Below, in pieces: positions 1 through 13,100 of a stretch of DNA of 64,000 nt (the first letter of the stretch is position 1; each line of letters opens with the position of its first letter). Below the pieces are notes generated by a model, which was not told where the DNA came from, searched no databases, and saw only the letters and a program-made list of their open reading frames with translations. Position numbers and translations under genes: made by a program. This DNA comes from Eunapius fragilis. Taxonomy: Eukaryota; Porifera; Demospongiae; Spongillida; Spongillidae. The stretch covers positions 7,704,991 through 7,768,990 of the forward strand of contig OY811977.1 in the NCBI GenBank assembly GCA_963681505.1, written 5' to 3'.

Positions 1-119
1 CATGTGCCCTGCTAAATTAAAACTGCATGAGTGTTCCATGACCCCCGCTCGAGTTTGTGTGAATTAGGAACAGTGTTTGTAGTTGTCGTGTTGTCTGTCT
101 AACATACCAGCAAATCAGC

Positions 120-560
120 AAATAGACCCCCAGGACAGTCCGTGTATATCCCCCCCAGGACATGGATTTTTGTCATCAGGTGTACGGTTATTTACTGGAA
201 ATTGGAATAGCCCAATGATTGAACCTGTTGATTGGTGTGAAAATGTCTCGCTTACAATCCCTTCCGTATAATATCTACGATTACACCTACCCTGGACAAG
301 CGTATGTTTTACCTCCAACCCCCCCCCCCCCCCCCCCCCCCGGACAGGCAACCACTCCCCGGGACATATTTCCAAAACTCCCCTGGACAACCTCATGTTT
401 ACGAACACCCCCCGTGGACACCATTTATTGTCATCATCTGTAGGGGTGTACGGGCAGAGATCATGGTACGGCTAAATAATGGAATAGCCCAAATTGGTTG
501 TAGTGAAAATCTCCCACCAAATTGCGCGAAATACACTTGCAAATCGAATCGCCTAGCCAA
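120..560. repeat. Two diverged copies of a C-rich ~110-bp sequence
   Basis: Two related stretches (about 155-250 and 410-515) share the order 'ggaca...ttgtcatca..gtgtacgg...aatggaatagccca...gtgaaaat' and are separated by a poly-C run near 319-340. Short reading frames here are low-complexity. No gene is recognised between 1 and 1,050; another poly-C run lies at about 757-778. Confidence 0.35.
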
Positions 561-1051
561 TTATATCTCTTTTTATATACGGATGCTATATTTTCCCTAA
601 ATCAATTCACTCACCTAGAATCGTGGAGGTATTCCAAATGTTGCGCACCAATGGATTAATAATATTAATAGTTAAAGCATAGTAAAACCATTTATACGTT
701 TACAATAAGAGCGTACCGTAAATGGCTTGGAAATGATTATGATGGTAAGTGCAACACCCCCCCCCCCCCCCCCCCCCCAAATCCGGGACATATAGGAGAT
801 TAGTGGGGGGTTTGACCGCTCATTGGATTATTGTTTGACCAGCACGGGGGATTGGGGCGGTCTACAAATGGCGACAAAAAGGTTTCTAGTGTCATTGCCC
901 CCATATAGACGGATCCTGACCTAGTATAGTTACTCTCTTTTCTAGGCGCGTACACAATATCTGCACCTATTAAGCCTCAAGACCGTGCTTAAAAAAGAAA
1001 GTAATATACAAAACAAACACGTACAGTACAAATAATTTTTATATTCAATGC

Positions 1052-1444
1052 CCGACAGCTGGCGTGCTTGTTCCTAATTGGGTTCTGGGAAAACCTGCAG
1101 CTTTTGACATAACTGTCACATCACCGCTTACTCCAATTACTCTACATGAAGCGAGTGTGACAAGTGGGTCAACTGCTCAGGTGGCTGAGAACAGAAAACA
1201 TGCCAGCAATGACACCAAGTGCTCAGAGCTTGGGTGGGTGGGTGTACCTTTGGCAGTTGAGGTTTATGGATGTTGGGGTCCTGAAGCACAGACAAACCTT
1301 TCTCGACTGGCAGCGCGCCTGGCAATTAGATCAAATTGTTGCAAGTCCCAGGCCACTTCGGCTCTCTATGGCAGGTTAAACCTGGTCCTAGTTAGAGCGA
1401 ATGCCAGAGCTTTGCTGTCCCGTTCAATGGCAACTGGATGTTAG
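1052..1444 (+). pseudogene. 3' fragment of a retroelement reverse-transcriptase-linked ORF
   Basis: An open frame of about 130 codons contains motifs I recognise from the C-terminal tail that follows reverse transcriptase in many cnidarian and sponge retroelement proteins: VLVPNW.LGKPAAFD, TVTSPL, EASVTSGS, RKH..ND.KCSELGW, and YGRLNLVLVRANARALLSRS near the end. There is no upstream RT core, and the apparent start is only an internal GTG, so this is a 5'-truncated copy. Family naming is from memory of related proteins. The frame itself is intact up to the stop at 1,442-1,444. Confidence 0.6.
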
Positions 1445-1523
1445 TCTCCTCACCTTCTCCGTTCCAGTGTATTGTTTTTTGTTTAGTAACATTGTGTAGC
1501 TTAAAACTGTAAATGTTGTCAGA

Positions 1524-1792
1524 GGCGGATCCAGGGGGGGGGGGGGCTATGGGGGCTGTAGCCCCCCCCCCTTTCGGATAAGTAACGAAAATAATTACGA
1601 CTAATTAACTACATGTATATACGCGCTCACTGCATGTATTTTTATAATGCTGTACCTGTATTAACTTATGCGCACAAAATGAAGTATCGTTCCTACTTGA
1701 ACCGAAATGGAATTTAATTAGTGCCCCATGCACAGATTTAGAATACAACTTTTTTATAATAAGCCCCCCCTTTCAAAAATCCTGGATCCGCC
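1524..1792. mobile_element. MITE with GGCGGATCCAGG inverted termini, copy 1
   Basis: The ends are perfect 12-bp inverted repeats, GGCGGATCCAGG at 1524-1535 and its complement at 1781-1792. A G-run and C-run lie just inside the left end. A close relative sits at 13,135-13,459. It is non-coding and about 270 bp, as expected for a non-autonomous DNA transposon. Confidence 0.65.
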
Positions 1793-2289
1793 CCTGGTTG
1801 TATATGGAGTATCAACTTAGTGAAATAACTTATATTCAATATAAATAAATAAAAATATGTCGGTTTCTACGAGCTCCACATGCGAGTAAGGACATCGTAG
1901 CAGATCCGCCATACCTGAAATAAGACAGCACTTTAATCATGAACAGAACATGAACACAAACAAGCATGCACTTTAAATAGAATACAAAACTACGGTTATA
2001 CTGCAGATTAGATACCCCCCTCATACTTTACAGCTCACGGCTTTGAACTAATCAACGCAGCATTCCTACAGGTTGCTATAGTTACAAATGCTACTTTATC
2101 TCTAACACAAACAGTAATAAACTCTTACAGTAATGAGCGTTTCATTTTTAGCCGGTACTGATCCACGACCCTCTAGCAAATTCTCGTTCTAGCTGGCTGG
2201 GCCTAGTTTAGGTTCAGTGTAAGAGAGATAAGTACATTGGCTTCACTTAAGTAGAGTTAGGGCTAGGAAATAATGGGCATTAGTTGGTA

Positions 2290-4440
2290 GTCATCATGGT
2301 AGGGTCATCATGGTAGGGTCATCATGGTAGGGTCATCATGGTAGGGTCATCATGGTAGGGTCATCATGGTAAGGTCATCATGGTAGGGTCATCATGGTAG
2401 GGTCATCATGGTATGGTCATCATTGTATGGTCATCATGGTAGGGTCATCATGGTAAGGTCATCATGGTAGGGTCATCATGGTATGGTCATCATGGTAGGG
2501 TCATCATGGTATGGTCATCATGGTAGGGTCATCATGTTAGGGTCATCATGGTAAGGTCATCATGGTAAGGTGTCATCATGGTATAATCATCATGGTAGGG
2601 TCATCATGGTATGGTCATCATGGTAGGGACATCATGGTAGGGTCATCATGGTAGGGTCATCATGGTAAGGTGTCATCATGGTAGGGTCATCATGGTATGG
2701 TCATCATGGTAAGGTGTCATCATGGTAGGGTCATCATGGTATGGTCATCATGGTAGGGTCATCATGGTAGGGTCATCATGTTAGGGTCATCATGGTAGAG
2801 TTATCATGGTAGGGTCATCATGGTAGGGTTATCATGGTAGGGTCATCATGGTAGGGTCATCATGGTAGGGTCAGCATGGTATGGTCATCATGGTAGGGTC
2901 ATCATGTTAGGGTCATCATGGTAGAGTTATCATGGTAGGGTCATCATGGTTGGGACATCATGGTAGGGTCATCATGGTAGGGTCATCACATTAGGATCAT
3001 CATGTTAGGGTCATCATGGTAGGGTCATCATGGTAAGGTCATCATGGTAGGGTCATCATGGTAGGGTCATCATGTTAGGGTCATCATAATAGGGTCATCA
3101 TGGTAAGGTCATCATGGTAGGGTCATCATGGTAGGGTCATCATGGTAGGGTCATCATGGTAGGGTCATCATGGTAAGGTCATCATGGTATAATCATCATG
3201 GTAGTGTCATCATGGTATGGTCATCATGGTAGGGTCATCATGGTAAGGTGCCATCATGGTAAGGTCATCATGGTAGGGACATCATGGTAGGGTCATCATG
3301 GTAGGGTCATCATGGTAAGGTGTCATCATGGTATAATCATCATGGTAGGGTCATCATGGTAGGGTCATCATGGTAAGGTGTCATCATGGTAGGGTCATCA
3401 TGGTAGGGTCATCATGGTAGGGTCATCATGGTAAGGTCATCATGGTAGGGTCATCATGGTAAGGTGCCATCATGGTAGGGTCATCATGGTAAGGTCATCA
3501 TGGTAGGGACATCATGGTAGGGTCATCATGGTAGGGTCATCATGGTAAGGTGTCATCATGGTAGGGTCATCATGGTATGGTCATCATGCTATGGTCATCA
3601 TGGTAAGGTGCCATCATGGTAGGGTCATCATGGTAAGGTCATCATGGTAGGGACATCATGGTAGGGTCATCATGGTAGGGTCATCATGGTAATGTGTCAT
3701 CATGGTAGGGTCATCATGGTAGGGTCATCATGGTAGGGTCATCATGGTAAGGTGTCATCATGGTAGGGTCATCATGGTAGGGTCATCATGGTAGGGTCAT
3801 CATGTTAGGGTCATCATGGTAGGGTCATCATGGTAGGGACATCATGGTAGGGTCATCATGGTAGGGTCATCATGGTAGGGTCATCATGCATATTAGGGTC
3901 ATCACGATAGGGTCATCATGGTAGGGACATCATAATAGGGTCATCTTTGTAGGGTCATCATGGTAGGGTCATCATGTTAGGGTCATCATTTTATGTCATC
4001 ATGTTAGGGTTATCATGTAAGGTCATCATCACGTTAGGGTCATCATGGTATGGTTATCATGGTAGTGTTATCATGTAGGTCATCATGGTAGGGTCCTCAT
4101 GTTAGGGTCATCATGTTAGGGTCATCATGTTAGGATCATCATGTTAGGGTCATCATGGTAGTGTTATCATGTAGGGTCATCATGGTAGGGTCCTCGTGTT
4201 AGGGTCATCATGTTAGGGTCATCATGTTAGGATCATCATGTTAGGGTCATCATATTAGGGTCATCATGGTAGGATCATCATGTTAGGGTCATCATGGTAG
4301 GGTCATCATGGTAGGGTCATCATGATAGGGTCATCATGGTAGGGTCATCATGGTAGGGTCATACATGGTAGGGTCATCATGGTAGGGTCATCATGTATGT
4401 CAGGGTCATCATGATAGGATCATCATAGTAGGGTCATTAT
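2290..4440. repeat. 2.15-kb minisatellite, 14-bp unit
   Basis: About 150 tandem units of GGTCATCATGGTAG run with point variants (GGTAAGG, GGTATGG, TTAGGG) and occasional 1-3 bp insertions. The array ends about 50 bp before the degenerate FYVE exon. Many units contain GGTAAGG or GGTAGGG, which resemble plus-strand 5' splice sites. Confidence 0.95.
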
Positions 4441-4494
4441 GTATGTTACGGTCATCATGGTAGAAAGGTATTGTGATGTGTTTTTGCATCTTAG

Positions 4495-4821
4495 GTCCAA
4501 ACAGAAGTTGATGGACATCAAGGAACAGTCCCTTGGGCAGGTGTGGCAGAACTCTAACTACATTGAGCACCGTCAGCTTGACCATATTCTCTGTAGCGAT
4601 GTTTCCAGGTATGCAACAATTACTATGTCAGTTGCCATGGTACCTGCTCCTTATAGTAGATGTATGTACATGTAAGTATTATTATACGTTTCAGTTTCAG
4701 TGTTTACTGCTTTGCTTTCATACAGCACCACTGCAAGAGTTGTGGCAGGGTGTTCTGTCATAGCTACTCTGAAAACAACATCCAGTTAGCATCCAGCTCA
4801 AAACCTGTTCGTGTTTGCTAG
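4495..4821 (+). pseudogene. Decayed FYVE zinc-finger exons (RUFY/EEA1-type)
   Basis: Exon-like block 4726-4821 translates as HHCKSCGRVFCHSYS, then KPVRVC and a stop. This matches the second half of FYVE domains (R-HHC-x2-CG, FC-x2-C, KPVRVC-D). The Cys expected in 'FCxxC' is Tyr here, and the frame stops right after VRVC, before the last zinc ligand. Upstream block 4495-4607, bounded by TTAG and AG|GTATGC, reads S-K-Q-K-L-M-D-I-K-E...W and loosely resembles the linker that precedes the RUFY1 FYVE domain, but without its cysteines. Splicing the two blocks leaves the FYVE half out of frame. I infer a pseudogene. An active variant with other splice sites is less likely. Confidence 0.5.
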
Positions 4822-4995
4822 CAAGAAACCACTTGTGTAATCTGATTGGACATTGTCTTGTGCTCTCCTCCTAGTTGCTAAGATACATGTACGTATATGG
4901 GTACTACAGATTGATATTTTTGTGTTATGTGCTACTCATTCAAGACATGTGTTACCATCTGATGAGCCTGTTGTGTGGAGCTGTTTAGTGTGTGT

Positions 4996-5032
<37 letters not shown>

Positions 5033-5527
5033 GTGTGTTGTGCATAGGATGCTGTTCAGTACATTAATGTTGGGGTCTGAATTGATCAAAGAGAAAATGA
5101 CAATTGCTGACAATTTTAAACCTCTCAGAGCTTTATCACCATGGCAGCAGTTGCTATGGACACTGATATAACCAATATAAAAACTTAAATAATTTGAGGC
5201 CTAGTCAACAATGATTATATGCTCTATGATCAAGCTTAGACTGTAACACATTAACATGCCATGGTTGGTATTATGGTCTAGGGAGGAGCAGGGAGGGAAT
5301 TTGGGGGGGGAAGGAGGAAACCCACCTCCCCCCCCACCTCCTTGTACAGTCATTACCTCGGAAGGTGGTTAATGACCATTTCGGGAGGTGTATGGTCATT
5401 GCATAAAATACCAGCAGTACTATTACACCACAAGGTTACACAATATTACACAAGTTTTCAGTAAGCCCATTGCAACATGGCACAGCTGTTGATTACACCA
5501 ACGAAAGTCACAGCGCCGTAGCAACAC
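4822..5527. other. Non-coding interval with (TG)n
   Basis: A (TG)n tract lies at about 4991-5030 and G/C homopolymers near 5305-5335. No coding exon is recognised. This should contain the 3' flank of the SRCR-type receptor gene on the minus strand; no clear AATAAA is seen. Confidence 0.5.
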
Positions 5528-5643
5528 TTATGGAACAGCAATGTTCTCCACCATCACCTGGCTGTTTCCTCTGCAGCCTAGTGTACCCACCATAAACGTG
5601 TGACTTCCAGTCCCCAGACCACTGAGGTTCAGCGGACTGGAGC
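5528..5643 (-). CDS. Receptor exon 15: Ig-like domain C, second half, stop
   Basis: Acceptor TTGCAG|G. It contains SSPLNLSGLGTGSHTFMVGT and ends at TAA (5530-5528). An alternative donor CAG|GTGATG sits ten codons before the stop. Confidence 0.65.
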
Positions 5644-7283
5644 CTGCAATAAAGGATAGTACAAAACAGCCTTCAATGGATAAGCATGCATCTTTCAGGG
5701 CACAGGCGTTCCCTTACATGGGTAGATTGACCTCTTATCAATGATGCAGATGAACTGGTTAGGGTTTCCTGTGCTGCCAAACTCCACCATGGCAACGTCC
5801 TTCTTCACGACAACCCCGTCATTGATGAGCCCAGGTATACAGTCTGTACTGCTTGGTGCTGTCACGTGAGAACATCATGTTTAGTCAAAGCAATGTGATT
5901 ATTGTAATAAACAAAACTTCTATAAAAGTTGTACTTCCACTGAAGTGTCAGCAATTGATGATGTCATATGTAGACTGGTAAAGAAGTACTACACCTTCAC
6001 TAGTTGTGTTTGAACGCTCCTCACGTATAATAAAGCTCACATCTCATGGCCACTATTCATAACACTAGTCCACCATACACTAGTCCACCATACACTAGCC
6101 CACCATACACTAGTCCACCATACACTAGTCCACCGTACACTAGTCCACCATACACTAGTCCCACCATACACTGGTCCACCATACACTAGCCCACCATACA
6201 CTAGCCCACCATACACTAGCCCAGCAATGCAAATGAATGCAACAATCGGTAGCCTATGGTAACATACAATTATGTCCAATGGTAGCATTACAACTGCATA
6301 GTTAAAGATCTGTTATGCAACACCAGGTCACATGTTCATTACATTCAGAGCCTGATAGTTTTCAAAGCTCCGCCCCTTAGATACCTACGTCGACCCACCC
6401 ACTCACCTATTACAAAACTTCTCTTCACGGCTGTGGTTTGCCCGTCCGCCATCTTGGCCTCAGCGGTGAAGGTGTAGCGGCCAGGCCAGAGGGACTCCAT
6501 GGAATAGCGACCAAGTGAGCCTGTCCCCACCAGTATAAAATAAAAGACATTGCCATGGAAACCGAGACGAGTACAGCCCCGTCATTATAACTCACAGTTT
6601 GCCCTTGGTTGGCTTGTTATTTGGCAAGAGATAGAAGCCGCAGGTGGGCTGGTAGTAATGTCAAATGATACAGAATTGCCCTTGATCTGTGGACTATTGT
6701 TGACCAGGTGGATGTAGGGAGTTGGTTCTGGGGGAAGGGGGGGGGGGGGGGGGGGGGGGGGTCAAATAGTCAAAACAACACTTTGTGTAAGTAGTTATAG
6801 AGCTTTGTAACGTACTTGTGTATAGCACAATGGATTGGCCTGAGACACCAAACATGTCTGTAACTGAAATCACCACCTCAATAGTTTTGGAGTTCAGAGA
6901 TGAAAGATCAATGACCAGAGGAAGCTTGCCTGCAGATCAGAAAAACTATTCCAATACTGCAGAAGTGTAAACTGGAACTGTATCTCAATTTGAAATAGTT
7001 GAATTTGTCTTCAGCACACTAGTAACTATTGCTTACTAAGCAACAGTTGTACCATCCATACCACTAACTGAACCAAAACTACTTACACTCTACAACACTG
7101 TGACCTACATGGGCTGATGGTTCTGTTTTGTACCAAGCAGGAGAGTGAGGTCATTAGGGAGTTCCCCTGCTGAGTGGCGTGGCTTGCTGAGCAGTTCACC
7201 TGCAGAAGAGCTCCAATGGCAACAGAGGAACAGTTTAGCTTAAAATCTATTGGAAAGGAGGGGAGGGGAGGGAGGGAGGGAGG

Positions 7284-7380
<97 letters not shown>

Positions 7381-10103
7381 CAATAGAGGACCAATGGGTG
7401 AGTTAACACAGATGCTGAACCAGTTGGGGGGGGGGGGGGGAGGGAGGAGCTATAGGTGACATGTGCCTATCCTATTGTCCTGCCACAGACAACAGTATGA
7501 AAGATCATTGACCCACTCTTCCACTTTAATCACATATGGCACACAAATGACCACCGGATGCTAGAGACACTAAATAAAATGGCGGAGAGCCACGCCCATT
7601 TCCCCACCCTCCATGAAATGTGGGTGCTATGTATTTATGCTAAAATTGATAACATTATTAGTACATTAAATATGCTAAATTCACGTTTTCACTAAACAGA
7701 TCATTCACAACTAATCATATCTGCTTGTACATGGGCCGTAGTAAGGGGGAGGGGTTCAGGGCTTCGGGGGCCCCCAAAAATTTCGGCCTATATTGTATGA
7801 TGCACTTCACTTCACTGTTACGATGTTCTAATAAATCACGATTGCATGCTCGTTGTATATCCATGCACGTAGACTATTGTGTTTTTTTCTGTGTCCGGCT
7901 TTCCTTAAGTAATGATTTCATTTTAATAACTTAAGTATCATCTAATTGTGTGTATTTCATGTTTTTTTAATTATTTTGTCATGAATATTAATTAACCCCC
8001 TTCCCCACCTCAAAAATTGACTACGGCCATAACTTAAGTATCATCTAATTGTGTGTATTTCATGTTTTTTAATTATTATGTCATGAATATTAATTAGCCC
8101 CCCCTTCCCCACCTCAAAAATTATTTGTAATTGACTACGGCCATGTTGGAAGCAACCTTTCTGTCCATATCATTAGAAGGAGAGGGAGGGGGAGAAGGGG
8201 GAGGAGGGAGAGGAGGGAAGGATGGTAAACTGCACACATGCACACATCTCTGATGTGGCCTTGTTTGTTCCATTTAAAAGCATACCTATAGTAATTTCAG
8301 CATACATATCATTAAGAGGTTTTCCTTACTTATTTTTTGCTCCATTAAAAGCATACCTATCGTAATTTCAGCATACATATCATTAAGAGGTTTGCCTTAC
8401 TTATTGTTTGCTCCATTAAAAGCATACCTATCGTAATTTCAGCATACATTCATTAAGAGGTTTGCCTTACTTATTGTTTGCTCTATTAAAAGCATACCTA
8501 TCGTAATTTCAGTATACATATCATTAAGAGGTTTGCCTTACTTATTGTTTGCATTGACATGTCCACCACCTTTATTTTGATTGGCTCAGCGGAAAGGCTA
8601 GCAACAGTGGTTATGTTGCCCCGGCCTCCGATCACCAAAGATTTAACCCTGTGGATCACATTGGTGTCTGATCGCTCCGTCCAATAGAGGATACCATGGA
8701 AAAGTGCCAAACCATATGCATCAACAGGTGCGAGCAGTGTCCTGCGTCCAGAGCCATTGGTGAAGGACATTTCAATCTTGAACAGGCAGAAGTCGTTCCA
8801 GACCAAAGTGTCCGAGGTTAAGTCAAGACTGATGGACAGGACACACTGAAGCTCTGTGCTGTGAAGCACCTCCCTGGAGCCTCCAGTTAATGCCCCCCTT
8901 TCAATCAGTCCTGGAGTTTGTGAAGACCAGTAGACATATCTACCAGTGGGGTTTTTTTTTTTCATAATGAAAAAGCATTAGTATTACGTTGTTTGATCTG
9001 TAATTGGTAGGGACATACCCATTGATCGGATCCACTGCTACATCATCAGCCTGTGTACTGTTGAACAGCAGTTTGTCTGTGCCATTTGTCAGGTCATACA
9101 CGTGAACACCACCATCACAGAAGTTGGTCCAATACAGCCTGTTGTGAGCCCAGTCATGTGAGATCCCAGCTGTAGAAGAAAATGACCACATCTATTCTTT
9201 TACAGACAATGTGGGTGTGGTCTATGGACGGCGTGGGTGTGGCCTATTGATGGCGTGGGTGTGGCTCCATGCTTATCATAAACCTAACCTATGCAGGCAG
9301 CCTCCAGTACCACTTCAATGCCAGAACCATCCAGCTGCGACCTCCGTATGGTTGGTCGGTGTAGTAGAGAGTTAGAGCTCCAATAGAGGGACTTCTCTCT
9401 GTGTGACAATGATATCCCATTGTGGGTAATATGCTTGCTATGCATAGTGCACCCCCTCCTCCCCTTTCCCCCTGGTGTACCTGATATGATAGTGGACCCC
9501 CCTGGTGTACCTGATATCATAGTGGTCCCCCCCCCCCCTCCCCCCCGGGGTACCTGATATCATAGTGGTCCCCCCCCCCCCCCCCCCCCCCCCCCCGAGG
9601 TACCTGATATCATAGTGGATCCCCCCCCCCCCCCCCCCCCCCCCCCTCCGGGTACATGATATCATAGTGGTCCCCCCCCCCCCCCCCCCCCCCGGGGTAC
9701 CTGATATCATAGTGGTCCCCCCTGGGTACCAGATATCATAGTGGTTCCCCCCTGGGGTATCAGATATCATAGTGGTTCCCCCCTAGGGTACCAGATATCA
9801 TAGTGGTTCCCCCTGGTGTACCTGATATCATAGTCCAGGCCGTATAAGAAAGCTTGTTCAGTGAGACCAGCCACCAGGCCCATATTGGTACCATCCATGT
9901 TCATTTGGACGATACCAATGCTTGTTGTGATGAGGAGGTAAGGATATGGTACTGAGGAATGGAGGAGGAGGGGAGGGAGGGAGGAGGAGGGAGGGAGGAG
10001 GAGGGGAGGAGGGGAGGGAGAGAGGAGGGGTGAGGGATGAGGGGAGGGGAGGATGAGTTAAAGTGGTGTAAACAGAGATAGAGAGAAGGTATACACATTT
10101 ACA

Positions 10104-10153
<50 letters not shown>

Positions 10154-13100
10154 TACTCTGTGTAGTGGTGGCGTTCCTCAAACACCTGATTCCAATGTCA
10201 CCATTGTGGTTGGAGTAATCAGGAAACTGCCCCACTGTGTTGTGGTTACAGTCCATGAGGGAGGGTTCAGTCCCCAGACAGCTGACACTGCTGAGGTGTA
10301 TTGGACCCCTGGCCTGGGGACTGAATGTAGTGGAGACCATTCCTCCTGTTAGAGGGGGTGATAAGGGGCAGGTGGAGGGGGGGGGGTTGTCATGGGAGCG
10401 CATTACTTTTAGTTTGTGGTAGTGGCACCCCCCACCCCCAAGGTAGTATTCTGATACGGTGAGAAGGGCATTGTTTAGCATTACATTAAATTTTATTTGA
10501 CACTTGGTTAGGTCAAGGTCAGTGGACCTTGGATCCCTCCCCCCCACCCCTCCACCCTGCTCCCAGTATTAATTAGATTACAGTACTACAATCATTCCTA
10601 GTTTGCACATAGTATGCATTAGGGGGTGTCCAACCAATCAAGCTACATTAGCTGGTTGGGGAAGATATGTGCAATATCTGCCTCATGATCAATTGTGTGG
10701 GAGGCGAAGGGTGCCTGAGTGGAGAGTAGGATAAGCATTAGAGAGGGTGAGGGGTGAGCATTAGAGGGGGTGAGGGTGAGCATTAGAGGGGGTGAGGGTG
10801 AGCATTAGAGGGGTGAGGGTGAGCATTAGAGGGGTGAGGGTAAGCATTAGAGGGGTGAGGGTAAGCATTGGAGAGGTGAGGGTAAGCAATTAGAGGGGTG
10901 AGGGTGAGCATTAGAGAGGTGAGGGTGAGCATTAGAGAGGGTGAGGGTGAGCATTAGAGGGGTGAGGGTAAGCATTAGAGGGGTGAGGGTAGCATTAGAG
11001 GGGTGAGGGTAAGCATTAGAGGGGTGAGGGTGAGCATTAAAGGGGTGAGGGTAAGCATTGGAGGGGTGAGGGTAAGCATTAGAGGGGTGAGGGTAAGCTA
11101 TGGAGGGGTAAGGGTGAGCATTAGAGGGGTGAGGGTAAGCATTGGAGGGGTGAGGGTAAGCATTAGAGGGGTGAGGTAAGCATTGGAGGGGTGAGGGTGA
11201 GCATTAGAGGGGTGAGGGTAAGCATTAGAGAGGTGAGGGTGAGCATTAGAGGGGTGAGGGTGAGCATTAGAGGGGAGAGGGTAAGCATTGGAGGGGTGAG
11301 GGTGAGCATTAGAGGGGTGAGGGTAAGCATTAGAGGGGTGAGGGTGAGCATTAGAGGGGTGAGGGTGAGCATTAGAGGGGTGAGGGTGAGCATTAGAGGG
11401 TGAGGGTAAGCATTAGAGGGGTGAGGGTAAGCATTAGAGGGGTGAGGGTAACATTAGAGGGGTGAGGGTAAGCATTAGAGGGGTGAGGGTAAGCATTAGA
11501 GGGGGTGAGGGTAAGCATTAGAGGGGTGAGGGTAAGCATTAGAGGGGGTGAGGGTAAGCATTAGAGGGGTGAGGGTAAGCATTAGAGGGGTGAGGGTAAG
11601 CATTAGAGGGGTGAGGGGTAAGCATTAGAGGGGTGAGGGTGAGCATTAGAGGGTGAGGGTAAGCATTAGAGGGGTGAGAGTGAGCATTAGAGGGGTGAGG
11701 GTAAGCATTAGAGGGTGAGAGTGAGCATTAGAGGGGTGAGGGTAAGCATTAGATGGGTGAAAGTGAGCATCAGAGGGGTGAGGGTAAGCATTAGAGGGGT
11801 GAGGGTAAGCATTAGAGGGGTGAGGGTAAACATTAGAGGGGTGAGGGTAAGCATTAGAGGGGTGAGGGTGAGCATTAGAGGGGTGAAGGGTAAGCATTAG
11901 AGGGGTGAGGGTGAGCATTAGAGGGGTGAGGGTAAGCATAGAGGGGTGAGAGTGAGCATTAGAGGGTGAGGGTAAGCATTAGAGGGGTGAGAGTGAGCAT
12001 TAGAGGGGTGAGGGTAAGCATTAGATGGGTGAAAGTGAGCATCAGAGGGTGAGGGTAAGCATTAGAGGGGTGAGGGTAAGCATTAGAGGGGTGAGGGTAA
12101 ACATTAGAGGGGTGAGGGTAAGCATTAGAGGGGTGAGGGTGAGCATTAGAGGGGTGAGGGTAAGCATTAGAGGGGTGAGAGTGAGCATTAGAGGGGTGAG
12201 GTAAGCATTAGAGGGGTGAGGGTAAGCATTAGTGGGGTGAGGGTAAGCATTAGAGGGGTGAGGGTGAGCATTAGAGGGGTGAGGGTGAGCATTAGAGGGG
12301 GTGAGGGTAAGCATTAGAGGGGTGAGGGTAAGCATTAGTGGGGGTGAGGGTAAGCATTAGAGGGGTGAGGGTGAGCATTAGAGGGGTGAGGGTAAGCATT
12401 AGAGGGGGTGAGGGTGAGCATTAGAGGGGGTAAGGGTTTGCATTAGGGTGAGCATTAGAGGGGTGAGGGTAAGCATTAGAGGGGGTGAGGGTGAGCATTA
12501 GAGGGGGTAAGGGTAAGCATTTGGGTGAGCATTAGAGGGTGAGGGTAAGCATTGGGGTGAGCATTAGAGGGGTGATGGTGAGCATTTGGGTGAGCATTAG
12601 AGGGTGAGGGTAAGCATTGGGGTGAGCATTAGGGGGTGAGGGTGAGCATTAGAGGGGGGGAAAGTAAGCATTAGGGTAATCTCAAAACAGTGGTGGCAGA
12701 AGGGGTGGGGGTGGGGGGGTGGGGGGGGGGGGGGGGTTGGGGTCTCCAGCCCCCTCAATAAATGGCATTAGGAGGGGTCAGCTCTAACCTAACAACGGAT
12801 ACTGTACAATTAAAAAGTTCGTGATTATATTTCATGCGTCTCCTACCCGTGTACCGTTCGCTGTGGGCTCGGCGCGAAATATCCATTTCAAACTTTTATC
12901 GTTCACATGCTAAACAGCTTGGGGGCCGTGCATAAATTACGTCACGCTGAAGAGGGGGGGGGGGGGGGGGGGCCAAATTCCGCCATTTTTGCGTGACGTC
13001 ATTTGTGGACGGCCCCTTGACACTGTCCAGTTTAGTAGTGTGACGTGATCGTGAGGCATGCTGCTAACTGTCCCGATTGATTGTAAGCTCCAAAATGCTA

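Noticed and set aside
9858-10547. A single 229-codon SRCR-containing frame
   Set aside because: Only 10,157-10,345 and 9,822-9,951 are exonic. The middle is (TG)n and GGA-tract translation.
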